Assembly (NCBI RefSeq): GCF_020177575.1
Contig: NZ_JAHTBK010000001.1
Span: 868,001-932,000 of the forward strand
Source of the DNA: Hasllibacter sp. MH4015
Lineage (GTDB): Bacteria > Pseudomonadota > Alphaproteobacteria > Rhodobacterales > Rhodobacteraceae
Length of the DNA stretch: 64,000 nt
Direction: 5' to 3'
Each line of letters starts with the position of its first letter. Within the stretch, counting starts at the first letter, position 1. Positions 25,746-35,173 of the stretch are shown here, in pieces. The position numbers and the translations under genes were made by a program. Under the pieces are notes generated by a model. That model did not search any database and had not been told where the DNA came from. It worked only from the letters and a program-made list of their open reading frames with translations.

Positions 25746-27566
25746 TTACGCGCTGGCGCGGGACTGGCGCTTGCGCTCGTGCGGGTCGAGGTATCGCTTA
25801 CGCAGGCGGATGGCATTGGGCGTGACTTCGACCAGCTCATCATCGTCGATATAGGCGATGGCCTGTTCCAGCGACATGGTGACGGGCGTGGTCAGCTTCA
25901 CCGCCTCATCCGTGCCGCTGGCGCGCACGTTTGTCAGCTTCTTGCCCTTGAGCGGGTTCACTTCCAGGTCATTGTCGCGGGAATGCTCGCCGATGATCAT
26001 GCCGGTATAGACGGGGGCCTGGGCGCCGATGAACATCTTGCCGCGATCTTCCAGGTTCCACAGGGCGAAGGCCACCGAGGTGCCGTTTTCCATGGAGATC
26101 AGGACACCCTGACGGCGGCCCGGGATCGCACCCTTATAGGGGGCCCATTCGTGGAAAACGCGGTTCAGGACGCCCGTGCCACGCGTATCGGTCAGGAATT
26201 CGCCGTGATAGCCGATCAGACCGCGCGACGGCACACGGGCGATGATCCGGGTTTTGCCCGCGCCGGCCGGCTTCATTTCCACCAGGTCCCCCTTGCGGGA
26301 GCCGGTCAGCTTCTCGATCACCGCGCCGGAATAATCGTCATCCACGTCGATGGTGACTTCCTCCACCGGCTCCAGCGTCGTGTCGCCGTCTTCACGCATG
26401 ATGACCTGCGGGCGGGAGATGGAGAGTTCGAACCCTTCCCTCCGCATGTTCTCGATCAGGACACCCATCTGCAATTCGCCCCGGCCCGAGACTTCGAATG
26501 CCTCTCCGCCGGGCGTGTCGGCGATCTTGATGGCGACGTTCGATTCCGCTTCCTTCATCAGGCGCTCGCGGATGACGCGGGATTGCACCTTCTTGCCGTC
26601 GCGGCCCGCAAGCGGGCTGTCGTTGATGCCGAAGGTGACGGTGATGGTCGGCGGGTCAATGGGTTGCGCTTCCAGCGGTTCATCCACGGCGAGCGCGCAG
26701 ATCGTGTCGGCAACGGTGGATTTCGCCATGCCCGCAAGCGATACGATGTCGCCTGCCAGCGCCTCCTCAATGTCCTGCTGCGCGAGGCCGCGGAAGGCCT
26801 GGATGCGGGTGACGCGGAATTGTTCGATCTTCTCCCCCAGGCGGCTGATCGACTGCACTGTCTGCCCGACCTTGAGGCGACCGGATTCGACGCGCCCCGT
26901 CAGAAGCCGCCCCACGAACGGGTCCGCCCCCAGCGTCGTGGCGAGCATGCGGAAATCATCGTCCTGACGCTTGATCTGCTTGGGCTCCGGCACGTGGCGC
27001 ACGATGAGGTTGAAGAGCGCGCTGAGGTCCTTGCGCGGGCCGTCCAGATCGTGATCCGCCCAACCGGACCGGCCAGAGGCGTACATATGCGGGAAATCAA
27101 GCTGATCTTCGGTCGCGTCGAGGTTGGCGAAGAGGTCGAACACCTCGTCCAACGCGCGGTCGGGTTCCGCATCTGGCTTATCGACCTTGTTCAGCACCAC
27201 GATGGGGCGCAGGCCAAGGGCCAAGGCCTTCGACGTCACGAATTTCGTTTGCGGCATCGGGCCTTCGGCGGCATCCACCAGCAGGACAACACCATCGACC
27301 ATGGACAGGATGCGCTCCACCTCTCCACCGAAATCGGCGTGGCCGGGTGTGTCCACGATGTTGATCCGCGTGCCCTTCCATTCCAGCGAGGTGGGCTTGG
27401 CGAAAATCGTGATCCCGCGTTCGCGTTCCAGGTCGTTGCTGTCCATGGCCCGCTCAGCCACGGCCTGGTTCTCGCGGAACGCGCCGGATTGCTTCAGAAG
27501 CTCGTCCACCAGCGTGGTCTTGCCGTGGTCAACGTGCGCGATGATCGCGATATTGCGGAGGTCCAT
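25746..27566 (-). CDS. typA: Ribosome-binding GTPase TypA/BipA
   Basis: A 606-residue translational GTPase related to EF-G that assists 50S assembly and stress adaptation. G1 AHVDHGKTT, switch [24 protein letters not shown] and SKA-type G5 motif are intact; the C-terminal BipA-specific domain shows [29 protein letters not shown]. Length is normal. Located between the PRC-barrel gene and irr on the same strand. Confidence 0.97.
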   Translation of the reverse strand: MDLRNIAIIAHVDHGKTTLVDELLKQSGAFRENQAVAERAMDSNDLERERGITIFAKPTSLEWKGTRINIVDTPGHADFGGEVERILSMVDGVVLLVDAAEGPMPQTKFVTSKALALGLRPIVVLNKVDKPDAEPDRALDEVFDLFANLDATEDQLDFPHMYASGRSGWADHDLDGPRKDLSALFNLIVRHVPEPKQIKRQDDDFRMLATTLGADPFVGRLLTGRVESGRLKVGQTVQSISRLGEKIEQFRVTRIQAFRGLAQQDIEEALAGDIVSLAGMAKSTVADTICALAVDEPLEAQPIDPPTITVTFGINDSPLAGRDGKKVQSRVIRERLMKEAESNVAIKIADTPGGEAFEVSGRGELQMGVLIENMRREGFELSISRPQVIMREDGDTTLEPVEEVTIDVDDDYSGAVIEKLTGSRKGDLVEMKPAGAGKTRIIARVPSRGLIGYHGEFLTDTRGTGVLNRVFHEWAPYKGAIPGRRQGVLISMENGTSVAFALWNLEDRGKMFIGAQAPVYTGMIIGEHSRDNDLEVNPLKGKKLTNVRASGTDEAVKLTTPVTMSLEQAIAYIDDDELVEVTPNAIRLRKRYLDPHERKRQSRASA

Positions 27567-27674
27567 GGGAGATGGCCTTTGGTGAGGTACGGATTTGATG
27601 CGGCGCTTAGGGGGTTTTGGCCCCGATGGCTAGGGCGAAACGCCAATGCCCGGAATTTGGGCGCGACCCTTGCT

Positions 27675-27926
27675 CTAACCCGCGATCCGTCGCGCCCGGA
27701 AAAACCGCCAAAGCGCGAAGATCGCCAGCAGCGCGCAGAGGATCGCCATGGGCGCCCAGACAAAGGCGGACGTGGTGTAAACGCCGTCCTCGGCGGAGAC
27801 AAAGCAGCGCCCCAGATCGTTGAAGCAATCGCGGTGACGCCAGTAGCGATCAAAGAAGGCGACGGCGAAGAAAACGGCGCAGATCGTGTAAATCGCAGCG
27901 AACAGGCCAATTCTTGCGCGGCGCAT
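27675..27926 (-). CDS. Small two-TM membrane protein
   Basis: An 83-residue protein of unknown function with two hydrophobic helices (about residues 5-24, GLFAAIYTICAVFFAVAFF, and 53-73, SAFVWAPMAILCALLAIFAL) and a short extracytoplasmic loop holding two Cys (RDCFNDLGRCF). Its start codon overlaps the stop of irr, so it is translationally coupled to it. Length and overlap argue for a real gene. I do not recognise the family. Confidence 0.65.
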   Translation of the reverse strand: MRRARIGLFAAIYTICAVFFAVAFFDRYWRHRDCFNDLGRCFVSAEDGVYTTSAFVWAPMAILCALLAIFALWRFFRARRIAG

Positions 27927-28345
27927 CAGTCCTTTTTGCGCAGCCGGATCACTACATCGACCTTTGCGATCTCGTAGCCTTCGGGGACCGATGGCAGGGC
28001 CTTGATCTGAAGCTCGGACGCCGGTGCGTCACACAGCGCGCTGCTTTCTTCCATGTAGAAATGCGGGTGATCATCGACATTGGTGTCGAAATAGCTGCGC
28101 GAGCCATCGACCGTGACCTCCTGCATCAGCCCGGCATCGCAAAACGCGCGCAAGGTGTTGTAGACGGTGGCCAGGGACACCTTGTCCCCGGTGCCAAGCA
28201 CGGCTTCGTGCAGGCCTTCGGCTGTCACATGCCGGTCCTGCCCGTCGCCCACCAGCAAAGCGGCCAATGCAAGGCGCTGACGCGTGGGGCGCAGTTCGGC
28301 CTGGCCAAGCCAGGATTGGGAACGTTCGAGGGCTTCGGGGGTCAT
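27926..28345 (-). CDS. irr: Fur-family iron response regulator (Irr type)
   Basis: A 139-residue Fur-superfamily repressor. Winged helix: [33 protein letters not shown] and [14 protein letters not shown]; dimer/metal region [20 protein letters not shown]. It lacks the CxxC zinc motifs of Fur and the HHDH box is of the Irr style, so Irr is favoured over Fur or PerR. The start [10 protein letters not shown] (28345) is preferred; a longer frame reaches 28411. It is divergent from fabA with 181 bp between them, an arrangement widely kept in Rhodobacterales. Irr normally senses iron through haem. Confidence 0.88.
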   Translation of the reverse strand: MTPEALERSQSWLGQAELRPTRQRLALAALLVGDGQDRHVTAEGLHEAVLGTGDKVSLATVYNTLRAFCDAGLMQEVTVDGSRSYFDTNVDDHPHFYMEESSALCDAPASELQIKALPSVPEGYEIAKVDVVIRLRKKD

Positions 28346-28373
28346 TTTCCCGGGCTTTCTACAAGGTCTTTCC

Positions 28374-28403
28374 CATATATGGCCTATTGCGTGTGCATTG
28401 CAA
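28374..28403 (-). promoter_or_regulatory. Candidate irr promoter
   Basis: On the minus strand TTGCAA (28403-28398) and TATATG (28379-28374), 18 bp apart, about 30 bp before the irr start. The -35 lies in the palindrome ATTGCAAT, which could also be a protein site. Confidence 0.4.
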
Positions 28404-28526
28404 TTGCCCATGTGTCACGGGGGTCCGGGGCCCACATGGCCCATGCCTTGCGCCGCAAAAGCACGCAATGGTAGACCCAAGGCAAGCCGAAGACGGCACA
28501 AAGGCAACGAGCGGGGACAGATTTCC

Positions 28527-29036
28527 ATGGCCGACTACCCAACCAGTTTCGATCGCGACGATCTGCTGAAATGCGCGCGGGGCGAGCTTTTCGGTCCCGG
28601 AAACGCACAATTGCCCGAGCCACCGATGCTGATGATGGACCGGATAACCGACATTTCCGGTGACGGCGGCGCCCATGGCAAGGGACATGTGCTGGCCGAA
28701 TTCGACATCACGCCCGACTTGTGGTTCTTCGAGTGCCACTTCCCCGGCAACCCGATCATGCCCGGATGCCTCGGCCTCGATGGCCTGTGGCAATTGACAG
28801 GCTTCAACCTTGGCTGGCGCGGCTGGACGGGCCGTGGCTATGCACTGGGCGTGGGTGAGGTGAAGCTCAAGGGCATGGTGCGCCCCGACCGCAAGATGCT
28901 GACCTACAAGATCGACTTCACCAAGGCGATCCAGACCCGGCGGCTGACGATGGGTGTGGCCGACGGCATCGTGGAGGCCGACGGCGAGGTGATCTACGAG
29001 GTCAAGGACATGAAGGTGGCCCTGAGCGAGAGCTGA
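28527..29036 (+). CDS. fabA: 3-hydroxydecanoyl-ACP dehydratase/isomerase
   Basis: A 169-residue hot-dog-fold enzyme that makes the cis-3-decenoyl-ACP branch point of unsaturated fatty-acid synthesis. Catalytic His71 ([18 protein letters not shown]) and Asp85 are present at positions matching E. coli His70 and Asp84. Length is normal. First gene of fabA-fabB-fabI. Confidence 0.97.
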   Translation: MADYPTSFDRDDLLKCARGELFGPGNAQLPEPPMLMMDRITDISGDGGAHGKGHVLAEFDITPDLWFFECHFPGNPIMPGCLGLDGLWQLTGFNLGWRGWTGRGYALGVGEVKLKGMVRPDRKMLTYKIDFTKAIQTRRLTMGVADGIVEADGEVIYEVKDMKVALSES

Positions 29037-29186
29037 GCGCCGGCTGCGTCAGACTCTGCCATGCACGACTGGGTAAAATCGAACAGGCGGGCCCACAGTT
29101 TCTTCTGCCGCGGCCGCATAGCCTAATTGGTTGCGCGGTGGGGGGCGGAGCGCCTAGATACCGTGAAAGGTTAAGGGAGTGCGTAT

Positions 29187-30416
29187 ATGCGCCGAGTTGT
29201 CGTCACGGGCCTGGGGATCGTGTCCCCCATCGGAAACACCGCCGACGAGGTGACGGAAAGCCTGAAGGCCGGTCGCTCCGGGATCGAGGCGTCGCCCGAG
29301 ATGGCCGAGCACGGGTTTCGTAGCCAGATCGCGGGGACGCTCAAGATCGACGTGGCCGAGCATGTGGACAAGCGCGCGCTTCGGTTCATGGGGCCGGGCG
29401 CGGCCTATGCCCATATCGCGATGGGGCAAGCGATTGCCGATGCGGGATTGGGCGAGGACGACGTGGTCAATGAACGCACGGGGCTGGTCGCCGGGTCCGG
29501 CGGGCCGTCGACATCCGCCATGTTCGCAGCACATCAGACGGTGCTGAAAACGGGCGCGACCAAGCGGATCGGGCCCTTCGCGGTGCCGAAATGCATGTCG
29601 TCCACGATCTCCGCCAATCTGGCGACCGCCTACAAGATCAAAGGCATCAATTATTCCATCACCTCGGCCTGCTCGACGTCGCTGCATTGCATCGGCAACG
29701 CGGCGGAACAGATCATGATGGGCAAGCAGGACGTGATGTTCGCGGGCGGAGCGGAGGAGCTGGATTGGACGCTGTCGTGCCTCTTCGACGCGATGGGGGC
29801 AATGTCGTCGAAGTATAACGACACGCCCGAGAAAGCCTCCCGCGCGTTCGATGCGGATCGCGACGGGTTCGTGATCGGCGGCGGCGGGGCCATTTTGGTG
29901 CTGGAGGAGATGGAGCGCGCGGTGGCGCGGGGTGCGAAGATCTACGCTGAGGTGACGGGCTTTGCGGCCACGTCCGACGGCCACGACATGGTCGCGCCTT
30001 CCGGCGAGGGTGGGGAACGCGCGATGCGGCTGGCCCTGCAAACCCTGCCAGAGGGCCGAAAGGTCAGCTACATCAACGCCCACGGCACCTCGACCCCGGT
30101 GGGCGATGTGGGCGAGGTCGAGGCCGTGCGCCGGGTCTTTGGCCAGGGCACCACGCCCCCGATTTCCTCGACGAAGAGCATGACCGGCCACGCACAGGGC
30201 GCGGCGGGTGCCCTGGAGGCGGCGTTTTGCCTGCTGATGCTGGAGGGCGATTTCATCACCCCGTCGATCAATGTCGAAACCCTCGACCCCGCGCTCGACG
30301 CGGGCGAGATCGCGACCGACTTCCGGGCCGATGCGGGCCTCGACAGCGTCATGACGAATTCCTTTGGCTTTGGCGGGACCAACGGGTCCATGATCCTGAG
30401 CCGATTTCAGAAGTGA
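29187..30416 (+). CDS. fabB: 3-oxoacyl-ACP synthase I
   Basis: A 409-residue condensing enzyme needed to elongate unsaturated acyl chains. Catalytic Cys162 in TSACSTSLHCIG, His in NAHGTSTPVGD, GHAQGAAGALEA and the C-terminal SFGFGGTNGSM are complete. Pairing with fabA distinguishes it from the fabF at 17802. 150 bp after fabA; fabI starts 9 bp after its stop. Confidence 0.96.
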   Translation: MRRVVVTGLGIVSPIGNTADEVTESLKAGRSGIEASPEMAEHGFRSQIAGTLKIDVAEHVDKRALRFMGPGAAYAHIAMGQAIADAGLGEDDVVNERTGLVAGSGGPSTSAMFAAHQTVLKTGATKRIGPFAVPKCMSSTISANLATAYKIKGINYSITSACSTSLHCIGNAAEQIMMGKQDVMFAGGAEELDWTLSCLFDAMGAMSSKYNDTPEKASRAFDADRDGFVIGGGGAILVLEEMERAVARGAKIYAEVTGFAATSDGHDMVAPSGEGGERAMRLALQTLPEGRKVSYINAHGTSTPVGDVGEVEAVRRVFGQGTTPPISSTKSMTGHAQGAAGALEAAFCLLMLEGDFITPSINVETLDPALDAGEIATDFRADAGLDSVMTNSFGFGGTNGSMILSRFQK

Positions 30417-30425
30417 GTTTTCAAA

Positions 30426-31214
30426 ATGGCTGATTTGATGAAGGGCAAACGCGGCCTCGTGATGGGGGTCGCCAATGACCGTTCGATTGCCTGGGGGATT
30501 GCCAAGGCGTTGGCTGGCGAAGGGGCGGAGCTTGCCTTTTCCCACCAAGGCGAGGCATTCGGCAAGCGGGTTGAGCCTTTGGCAGCCTCGCTCGGCTCCG
30601 ACCTTCTGGTGGACGTGGACGTCAACGACGATGCCTCGATGGATGCGTGTTTCGCGAGGTTGAAGGAGGCGTGGGGGTCGCTTGATTTCGTGGTCCACGC
30701 GATCGCCTATTCCGACAAGACCGAGCTGACGGGTCGCTTCACCAACACGACGCGGGCCAATTTCCAGAATTCGCTGACGATCTCGTGCTATTCCTTCATC
30801 GACGTGGCGCGCCGCGCGGCGGAGTTGATGCCCGATGGCGGCACGCTGCTGACCCTGACCTACCAGGGCTCGAACCGGGTGACGCCGTTCTACAACGTCA
30901 TGGGCGTGGCCAAGGCGGCGCTGGAATCCTCCGTTCGCTACCTGGCGAACGATCTGGGCCCCCAGGGGATCCGCGTGAATGCGATCTCGCCTGGTCCGAT
31001 GAAGACCCTGGCAGGCGCGGCCATCGGGGGCGCGCGCAAGACCTTCAAGACGACGGAGGCCAATGCCCCGATGCGCGCCAATGCGACGCTGGAGGCGGTG
31101 GGCGGCACGGCGGTCTACCTCGCCTCCGATTACGGGGCCTGCACGACCGGAGAGATCGTGACGGTGGATGGCGGGTTCCACGTGCTCAGCATGCCGCAGC
31201 CGGAAAACCTCTGA
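30426..31214 (+). CDS. fabI: Enoyl-ACP reductase (NADH)
   Basis: A 262-residue reductase for the last step of each elongation cycle. The SDR-like nucleotide site is GVANDRSIAWGIA; the FabI-type catalytic pair is Tyr156 and Lys163 (YNVMGVAK), the same spacing as in E. coli. NAISPGPMKTLAG and the C-terminal TVDGGFH are typical. It completes the fabA-fabB-fabI operon. Confidence 0.96.
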   Translation: MADLMKGKRGLVMGVANDRSIAWGIAKALAGEGAELAFSHQGEAFGKRVEPLAASLGSDLLVDVDVNDDASMDACFARLKEAWGSLDFVVHAIAYSDKTELTGRFTNTTRANFQNSLTISCYSFIDVARRAAELMPDGGTLLTLTYQGSNRVTPFYNVMGVAKAALESSVRYLANDLGPQGIRVNAISPGPMKTLAGAAIGGARKTFKTTEANAPMRANATLEAVGGTAVYLASDYGACTTGEIVTVDGGFHVLSMPQPENL

Positions 31215-31249
31215 TCCGGCGGCGCCGCTGACGCGGCATTCCCTTTTTG

Positions 31250-31316
31250 TATGTGGGGGGGCGCTGCCCCCCGTCCTTGCGGACTCCCCCCCGGGATATT
31301 TCCGGCACATGGAAGG
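31250..31316 (+). repeat. Dispersed intergenic repeat, subtype 1 (plus orientation)
   Basis: GGGGGGG-CGCTGCCCCCC palindrome, spacer, then CCCCCGGGATATTTCCGGCACATGGAAG. One of five copies in the window; also found in reverse at 60861 and truncated at 40722. Lies between fabI and the dehalogenase gene. Confidence 0.8.
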
Positions 31317-31375
31317 AGAGAGGCGTTGCGCGGGGCGGGGGCGCGTGAAAATGTCCAGGCCAGGGAGGGGTTGCG

Positions 31376-32065
31376 ATGTCCGGGATCAAGGTCTGCGTGT
31401 TCGACGCCTATGGCACGTTGTTCGATGTGGCGGCAGCGGCGCGCGCGCTGGCCGCCGAGCCGGGGCGGGAGGCGTTTGCGTCGGTCTGGCAGCAGGTGGC
31501 GGCCGATTGGCGGGTCAAGCAATTGAGCTATTCCTGGCTGCGCGCCGTGGCGGGCGACCATTGTGATTTCTGGCAGGTGACATGTGACGCGCTGGACTGG
31601 GCGCTGGACCGAGCCGCCATGGCGGAGCCGGATTTGCGCGAGGCGTTGTTGGGGCTTTATTGGACGTTGGACGCCTACCCAGAAGTGCCCGAGATGTTGG
31701 CGGCGCTAAAGGGGGCGGGGTTGCAGACGGCGATCCTGTCCAATGGCTCGCCCGAAATGCTGAAAGGCGCCGTGGAAAGCGCCGGGATTTCCCCGCTGCT
31801 CGACGCGGTGCTGAGCGTGGAGGATGTCGGTGTCTTCAAACCCGATGCCCGGGTCTACGACATGGTGGGCGCGCGGTTCGGTTGCACACGGGAAGAGGTC
31901 CTCTTCGTATCCTCCAACGGGTGGGACGCGGCCTTCGGGGCAGCCTACGGCTTCGACACGTTATGGGTGAACCGGGCGGGGGAACCGATGGACCGGTTGA
32001 GCGGACGGCCCGGGCGGGTGGCGGATGATCTGACCGGGGTGCCGGTCTTGGCAGGAGTGGTGTGA
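31376..32065 (+). CDS. HAD-superfamily L-2-haloacid dehalogenase-like hydrolase
   Basis: A 229-residue type II haloacid dehalogenase family member. Nucleophile Asp in VFDAYGTLFDV, the ILSNGSPEML serine motif, the lysine of VFKPDARVYD and the SSNGWDA acidic motif all match haloacid dehalogenases, which displace halide from 2-haloacids by an Asp ester. In genomes without haloacid use, such proteins may act on other small acids. It overlaps the next gene by one base (TGATG), so it heads a three-gene operon. Confidence 0.88.
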   Translation: MSGIKVCVFDAYGTLFDVAAAARALAAEPGREAFASVWQQVAADWRVKQLSYSWLRAVAGDHCDFWQVTCDALDWALDRAAMAEPDLREALLGLYWTLDAYPEVPEMLAALKGAGLQTAILSNGSPEMLKGAVESAGISPLLDAVLSVEDVGVFKPDARVYDMVGARFGCTREEVLFVSSNGWDAAFGAAYGFDTLWVNRAGEPMDRLSGRPGRVADDLTGVPVLAGVV

Positions 32066-32898
32066 TGGACTTCGTGACGGCGGAAGACAATGTCCGGCTG
32101 GCCTATGACGATGCGGGGCAGGGCACGCCGCTCCTCTGCCTGCCCGGCCTGACCCGGAACATGGAAGATTTCGAGCCGGTGCTGGAGCATTACGGGGGGC
32201 ACGTGCGGGTCATCCGGATGGATTTTCGCGGGCGTGGCGCGTCGGATTTCGCCGATCCCGCCACCTATACGCCGATGCAGGAGGCGCGCGATGTGATCGC
32301 GCTCCTGGACCATCTGGGACTGGAGCGTGTGGTGATCCTCGGCACCTCGCGCGGCGGGTTGGTGGCGCTGATGCTGGCGGCCATGGGACGCGCGCGGCTG
32401 GCGGGCGTGATTTTCAACGATATCGGGCCGGAGGTCATGGGGGCGGGCCTGTCCAACATCATGGATTACCTCGGCAAGCCGCCCCAGTTCTCCTCCCTCG
32501 CGGAGGCCGCCGCCGCGATGCCGGTGCTCTACGACGGTGTCTTCCGCAACGTGGCCCCGCGCCAATGGGCGGACCTCGTGCGCCGGATCTGGCGGGAGGA
32601 GGGCGGCAAGCTGCACCTGCGCTACGACCCGAAATTGCGCGACGCCGTGGCCCCGGCCTTTGCGCCCGACGCCGTCGCGCCGGACCTCTGGCCGCTTTTC
32701 GATGCGCTGGACGGGCTGCCGCTTGGCCTGATCCGGGGCGCGCAATCCAACATCCTGTCCGCAGAAACGGCGGCCGAGATGCGCCGCCGCAGGCCGGACA
32801 TGGCGTTCGTGGAACTGGGCGACCGGGGCCATGTGCCGTTCCTGGACGAGCCGGGGGCGCGCGCGGTCATCGACGCGGTGCTGGAGCGCGTGGCATGA
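32065..32898 (+). CDS. Alpha/beta-fold hydrolase
   Basis: A 277-residue alpha/beta hydrolase. LLCLPGLTRNMEDF (oxyanion region), nucleophile elbow GTSRGGLVAL, and the C-terminal His of GDRGHVPFLDE are visible, so the triad looks complete. Substrate is unknown; relatives act on esters, lactones or C-C bonds. ATG at 32065 overlaps the previous stop; a GTG one codon earlier is possible. AGGAG is about 10 bp upstream. Overlaps the next gene by 4 bp. Confidence 0.85.
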   Translation: MDFVTAEDNVRLAYDDAGQGTPLLCLPGLTRNMEDFEPVLEHYGGHVRVIRMDFRGRGASDFADPATYTPMQEARDVIALLDHLGLERVVILGTSRGGLVALMLAAMGRARLAGVIFNDIGPEVMGAGLSNIMDYLGKPPQFSSLAEAAAAMPVLYDGVFRNVAPRQWADLVRRIWREEGGKLHLRYDPKLRDAVAPAFAPDAVAPDLWPLFDALDGLPLGLIRGAQSNILSAETAAEMRRRRPDMAFVELGDRGHVPFLDEPGARAVIDAVLERVA

Positions 32899-33872
32899 TC
32901 GGGATCGACGATATCCGGGCCTCCGCTGCGCGGGCGGAAGGCGTGGTGCGGCGCACGCCGCTTCTGTCCTCACCCTTCCTGGACGAGATCGCGGGGCGGC
33001 CCGTGTTCCTGAAGGCGGAAGTGTTGCAGCACACGGGATCGTTCAAGTTCCGGGGCGGCTGGTCGGCGCTATCGGCCCTCGACCCCGCCACGCGCGCCGA
33101 AGGTGTGATCGCCTATTCCTCGGGCAACCACGCCCAAGGCGTGGCGCGCGCGGCGGAGCTCTTCGGGGTGCCTGCCGTGATCTTGATGCCGTCCGACGCG
33201 CCCGCGCTGAAGATCGCCAATACAAGCGCTATGGGGGCCGAAGTGGTGCTCTATGACCGGGCGGGCGGCGAAAGCCGGGAGGAGATCGGGCAGGACATCC
33301 AGCGGCAACGGGGCCTGACCCTGATCCGCCCCTTCGACGAGCCGATGGTGATCGCGGGGCAGGGGACCTGCGGGCTGGAGATTGCGGAGCAGGCGGCGGA
33401 GGCGGGTGTGGAGCGCGCGACGGTCCTGACCTGCTGCGGTGGCGGCGGCCTGACATCGGGCATCGCGACGGCGCTGGCGGCCCTTGCGCCCGACATGCAG
33501 GTGCGTCCGGTGGAGCCGGAGGGGTTTGACGACGTCGCCCGCTCCCTCGCCTCGGGCGGGATCGTGACGAATAACGGCCCCGAGGTCGGGCTATGCGACG
33601 CGGTCCTGACCCGCGCCCCGGGCGAGATCACGTTCCCGATGATGCAGACCCATTGCGGCCCGGGCCTCGTCGTGACGGACGCGGAGGTCAAGGCGGCGAT
33701 GCGCCATGCCTTCGCACGCCTGAAACTGGTGGTGGAACCCGGCGGCGCGGTGGCGCTCGCGGCGGCGCTATTCCACGGAGACGCGCTGGAAGAGGGACCG
33801 GTGATCGCCACGCTCTCCGGCGGCAATGTCGACGCGCGCCTGTTCGCACAGATCCTGGCCGAGGGCGACTGA
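32895..33872 (+). CDS. Threonine/serine dehydratase-like PLP enzyme
   Basis: A 325-residue fold-type II PLP enzyme of the serine racemase / threonine dehydratase / threo-3-hydroxyaspartate ammonia-lyase group. PLP-binding Lys51 lies in TGSFKFRGG; SSGNHAQG and the phosphate loop CCGGGGLTSG are typical. It lacks the C-terminal ACT regulatory domain of biosynthetic IlvA, so a catabolic dehydratase or racemase is more likely. Co-transcribed with the dehalogenase and hydrolase by overlap, but no joint pathway is obvious. Confidence 0.88.
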   Translation: MIGIDDIRASAARAEGVVRRTPLLSSPFLDEIAGRPVFLKAEVLQHTGSFKFRGGWSALSALDPATRAEGVIAYSSGNHAQGVARAAELFGVPAVILMPSDAPALKIANTSAMGAEVVLYDRAGGESREEIGQDIQRQRGLTLIRPFDEPMVIAGQGTCGLEIAEQAAEAGVERATVLTCCGGGGLTSGIATALAALAPDMQVRPVEPEGFDDVARSLASGGIVTNNGPEVGLCDAVLTRAPGEITFPMMQTHCGPGLVVTDAEVKAAMRHAFARLKLVVEPGGAVALAAALFHGDALEEGPVIATLSGGNVDARLFAQILAEGD

Positions 33873-33886
33873 CAGCGCGCCGGGTC

Positions 33887-35098
33887 TTATTCCGCCGGCT
33901 GCGCCTTGGGCCGGGCCGCGCCGACGAAGATCGCAAGCGCGGCGGCCATCAAGACGGCGGCCAGTAGGAACGGCGCACCCGGCAGCCAAAGCCCGGTCTC
34001 CTCCCGTGTGAACCAGAAGAACGCCTGGGTCATCACCAGCGGGCTGAGGATCATCGACAGCGACGAGATGGAGGCGAGCACGCCCTGCAACTCGCCCTGC
34101 TGATCGGCCCCGGCGGCCCGGCTCATCACCGCTTGCATCGCGGGCGCGACCACAGCCCCCACGGCAGAGATCGGGATCAGGACCCAGACCATCCACGCAT
34201 CGGTCGCCAGCCCGTAGGCTATGAGGCATGTGGTGTTCAGGATCAGGCCCCAGAACACGGCGCGCGTCTCTCCCAGGCGGGGCAGGATCACGCGGATCAG
34301 GCCGCCCTGTACCACCGCCATCGCCACGCCGTAGACGGTGAGGGACACGCCGACCATCCGCGCCTCCCACCCGAACGCGGCCTGGGTGTAATAGGCCCAG
34401 ATCGCGGGATAGACGAAATTGGCGATCTGGTAGGCCAGCATTACCGCCAGCAACACGCGTACGCCCGGCAGCGCCCCGATTTGCATCAGGCCACCGAGGG
34501 GATTGGCGCGCGCCCAATCCAGCACCCGGCGGCGCGCGGCGGGCAGGCTTTCGGGCAGGACGAAATAGCCAAATGCGAAATTGGCGGCGGCCAGACAGGC
34601 GGCGGCCATGAAGGGCGCGCGCGGGTCCAGATCGCCCAGGAAGCCACCGATGATCGGCCCGAGGGTGAAGCCCATCCCGAACCCGGCGGAGATCAGGCCG
34701 AAACTCTGCCCCCGTTTCTCCGCGCTGGATATGTCAGCCATATAGGCCAGTGCCGTGGCATGGGTGCCCGCCGCGATACCCGCCACGATCCGGCCCAGAA
34801 GCAACAGCCAGATCGTGTGTGCAAAGCTCATCAGCACGTAATCCGCCGCGAGAACCGCCATGGAAATCAGCAAGATAGGCCGCCTGCCATAGCGGTCCGA
34901 CAGGTTGCCGAGCGTGGGGGCGCACAGGAATTGCATCACGGCGTAGGAGGCCGAAAGAATGCCCCCCCAAAGTGCTGCATTCGACAGGTCGCTGCCCCGG
35001 ACCTCTCCGATCAAATCCGGCATCACCGGCAGGATCAGGCCAATGCCCATCGCGTCGATGGTCACGGTGATCAGGATGAACAGGACGGGAAGGCGCAT
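33887..35098 (-). CDS. MFS transporter of the tetracycline-resistance (TCR/Tet) type
   Basis: A 403-residue twelve-helix major facilitator. Helix 1 DAMGIGLILPVMPDLI, the loop 2-3 motif GNLSDRYGRRPILL, and motif C-like GFTLGPIIGGFLGD place it with TetA-type drug/proton antiporters. Many chromosomal members carry other substrates, so tetracycline efflux should not be assumed. No TetR-type regulator lies beside it. The gene is convergent with the dehydratase gene (14-bp gap). Confidence 0.88.
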   Translation of the reverse strand: MRLPVLFILITVTIDAMGIGLILPVMPDLIGEVRGSDLSNAALWGGILSASYAVMQFLCAPTLGNLSDRYGRRPILLISMAVLAADYVLMSFAHTIWLLLLGRIVAGIAAGTHATALAYMADISSAEKRGQSFGLISAGFGMGFTLGPIIGGFLGDLDPRAPFMAAACLAAANFAFGYFVLPESLPAARRRVLDWARANPLGGLMQIGALPGVRVLLAVMLAYQIANFVYPAIWAYYTQAAFGWEARMVGVSLTVYGVAMAVVQGGLIRVILPRLGETRAVFWGLILNTTCLIAYGLATDAWMVWVLIPISAVGAVVAPAMQAVMSRAAGADQQGELQGVLASISSLSMILSPLVMTQAFFWFTREETGLWLPGAPFLLAAVLMAAALAIFVGAARPKAQPAE

Positions 35099-35173
35099 CG
35101 GACCTCGGCAGCCGCTAGATGTGTCAACCTAGATTTACACCGCGCGATTGACAAGGCTGCGGGCCGCCGCCTG

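Noticed and set aside
25737-27977. 746-codon open frame on the plus strand opposite typA
   Set aside because: Antisense to typA, which has all GTPase motifs; composition is typical of a shadow frame.
28390-28410. ATTGCAAT palindrome as an Irr or iron-responsive site
   Set aside because: It does not match the known Irr (ICE) pattern closely enough, and overlaps a -35-like element, so no protein was assigned.
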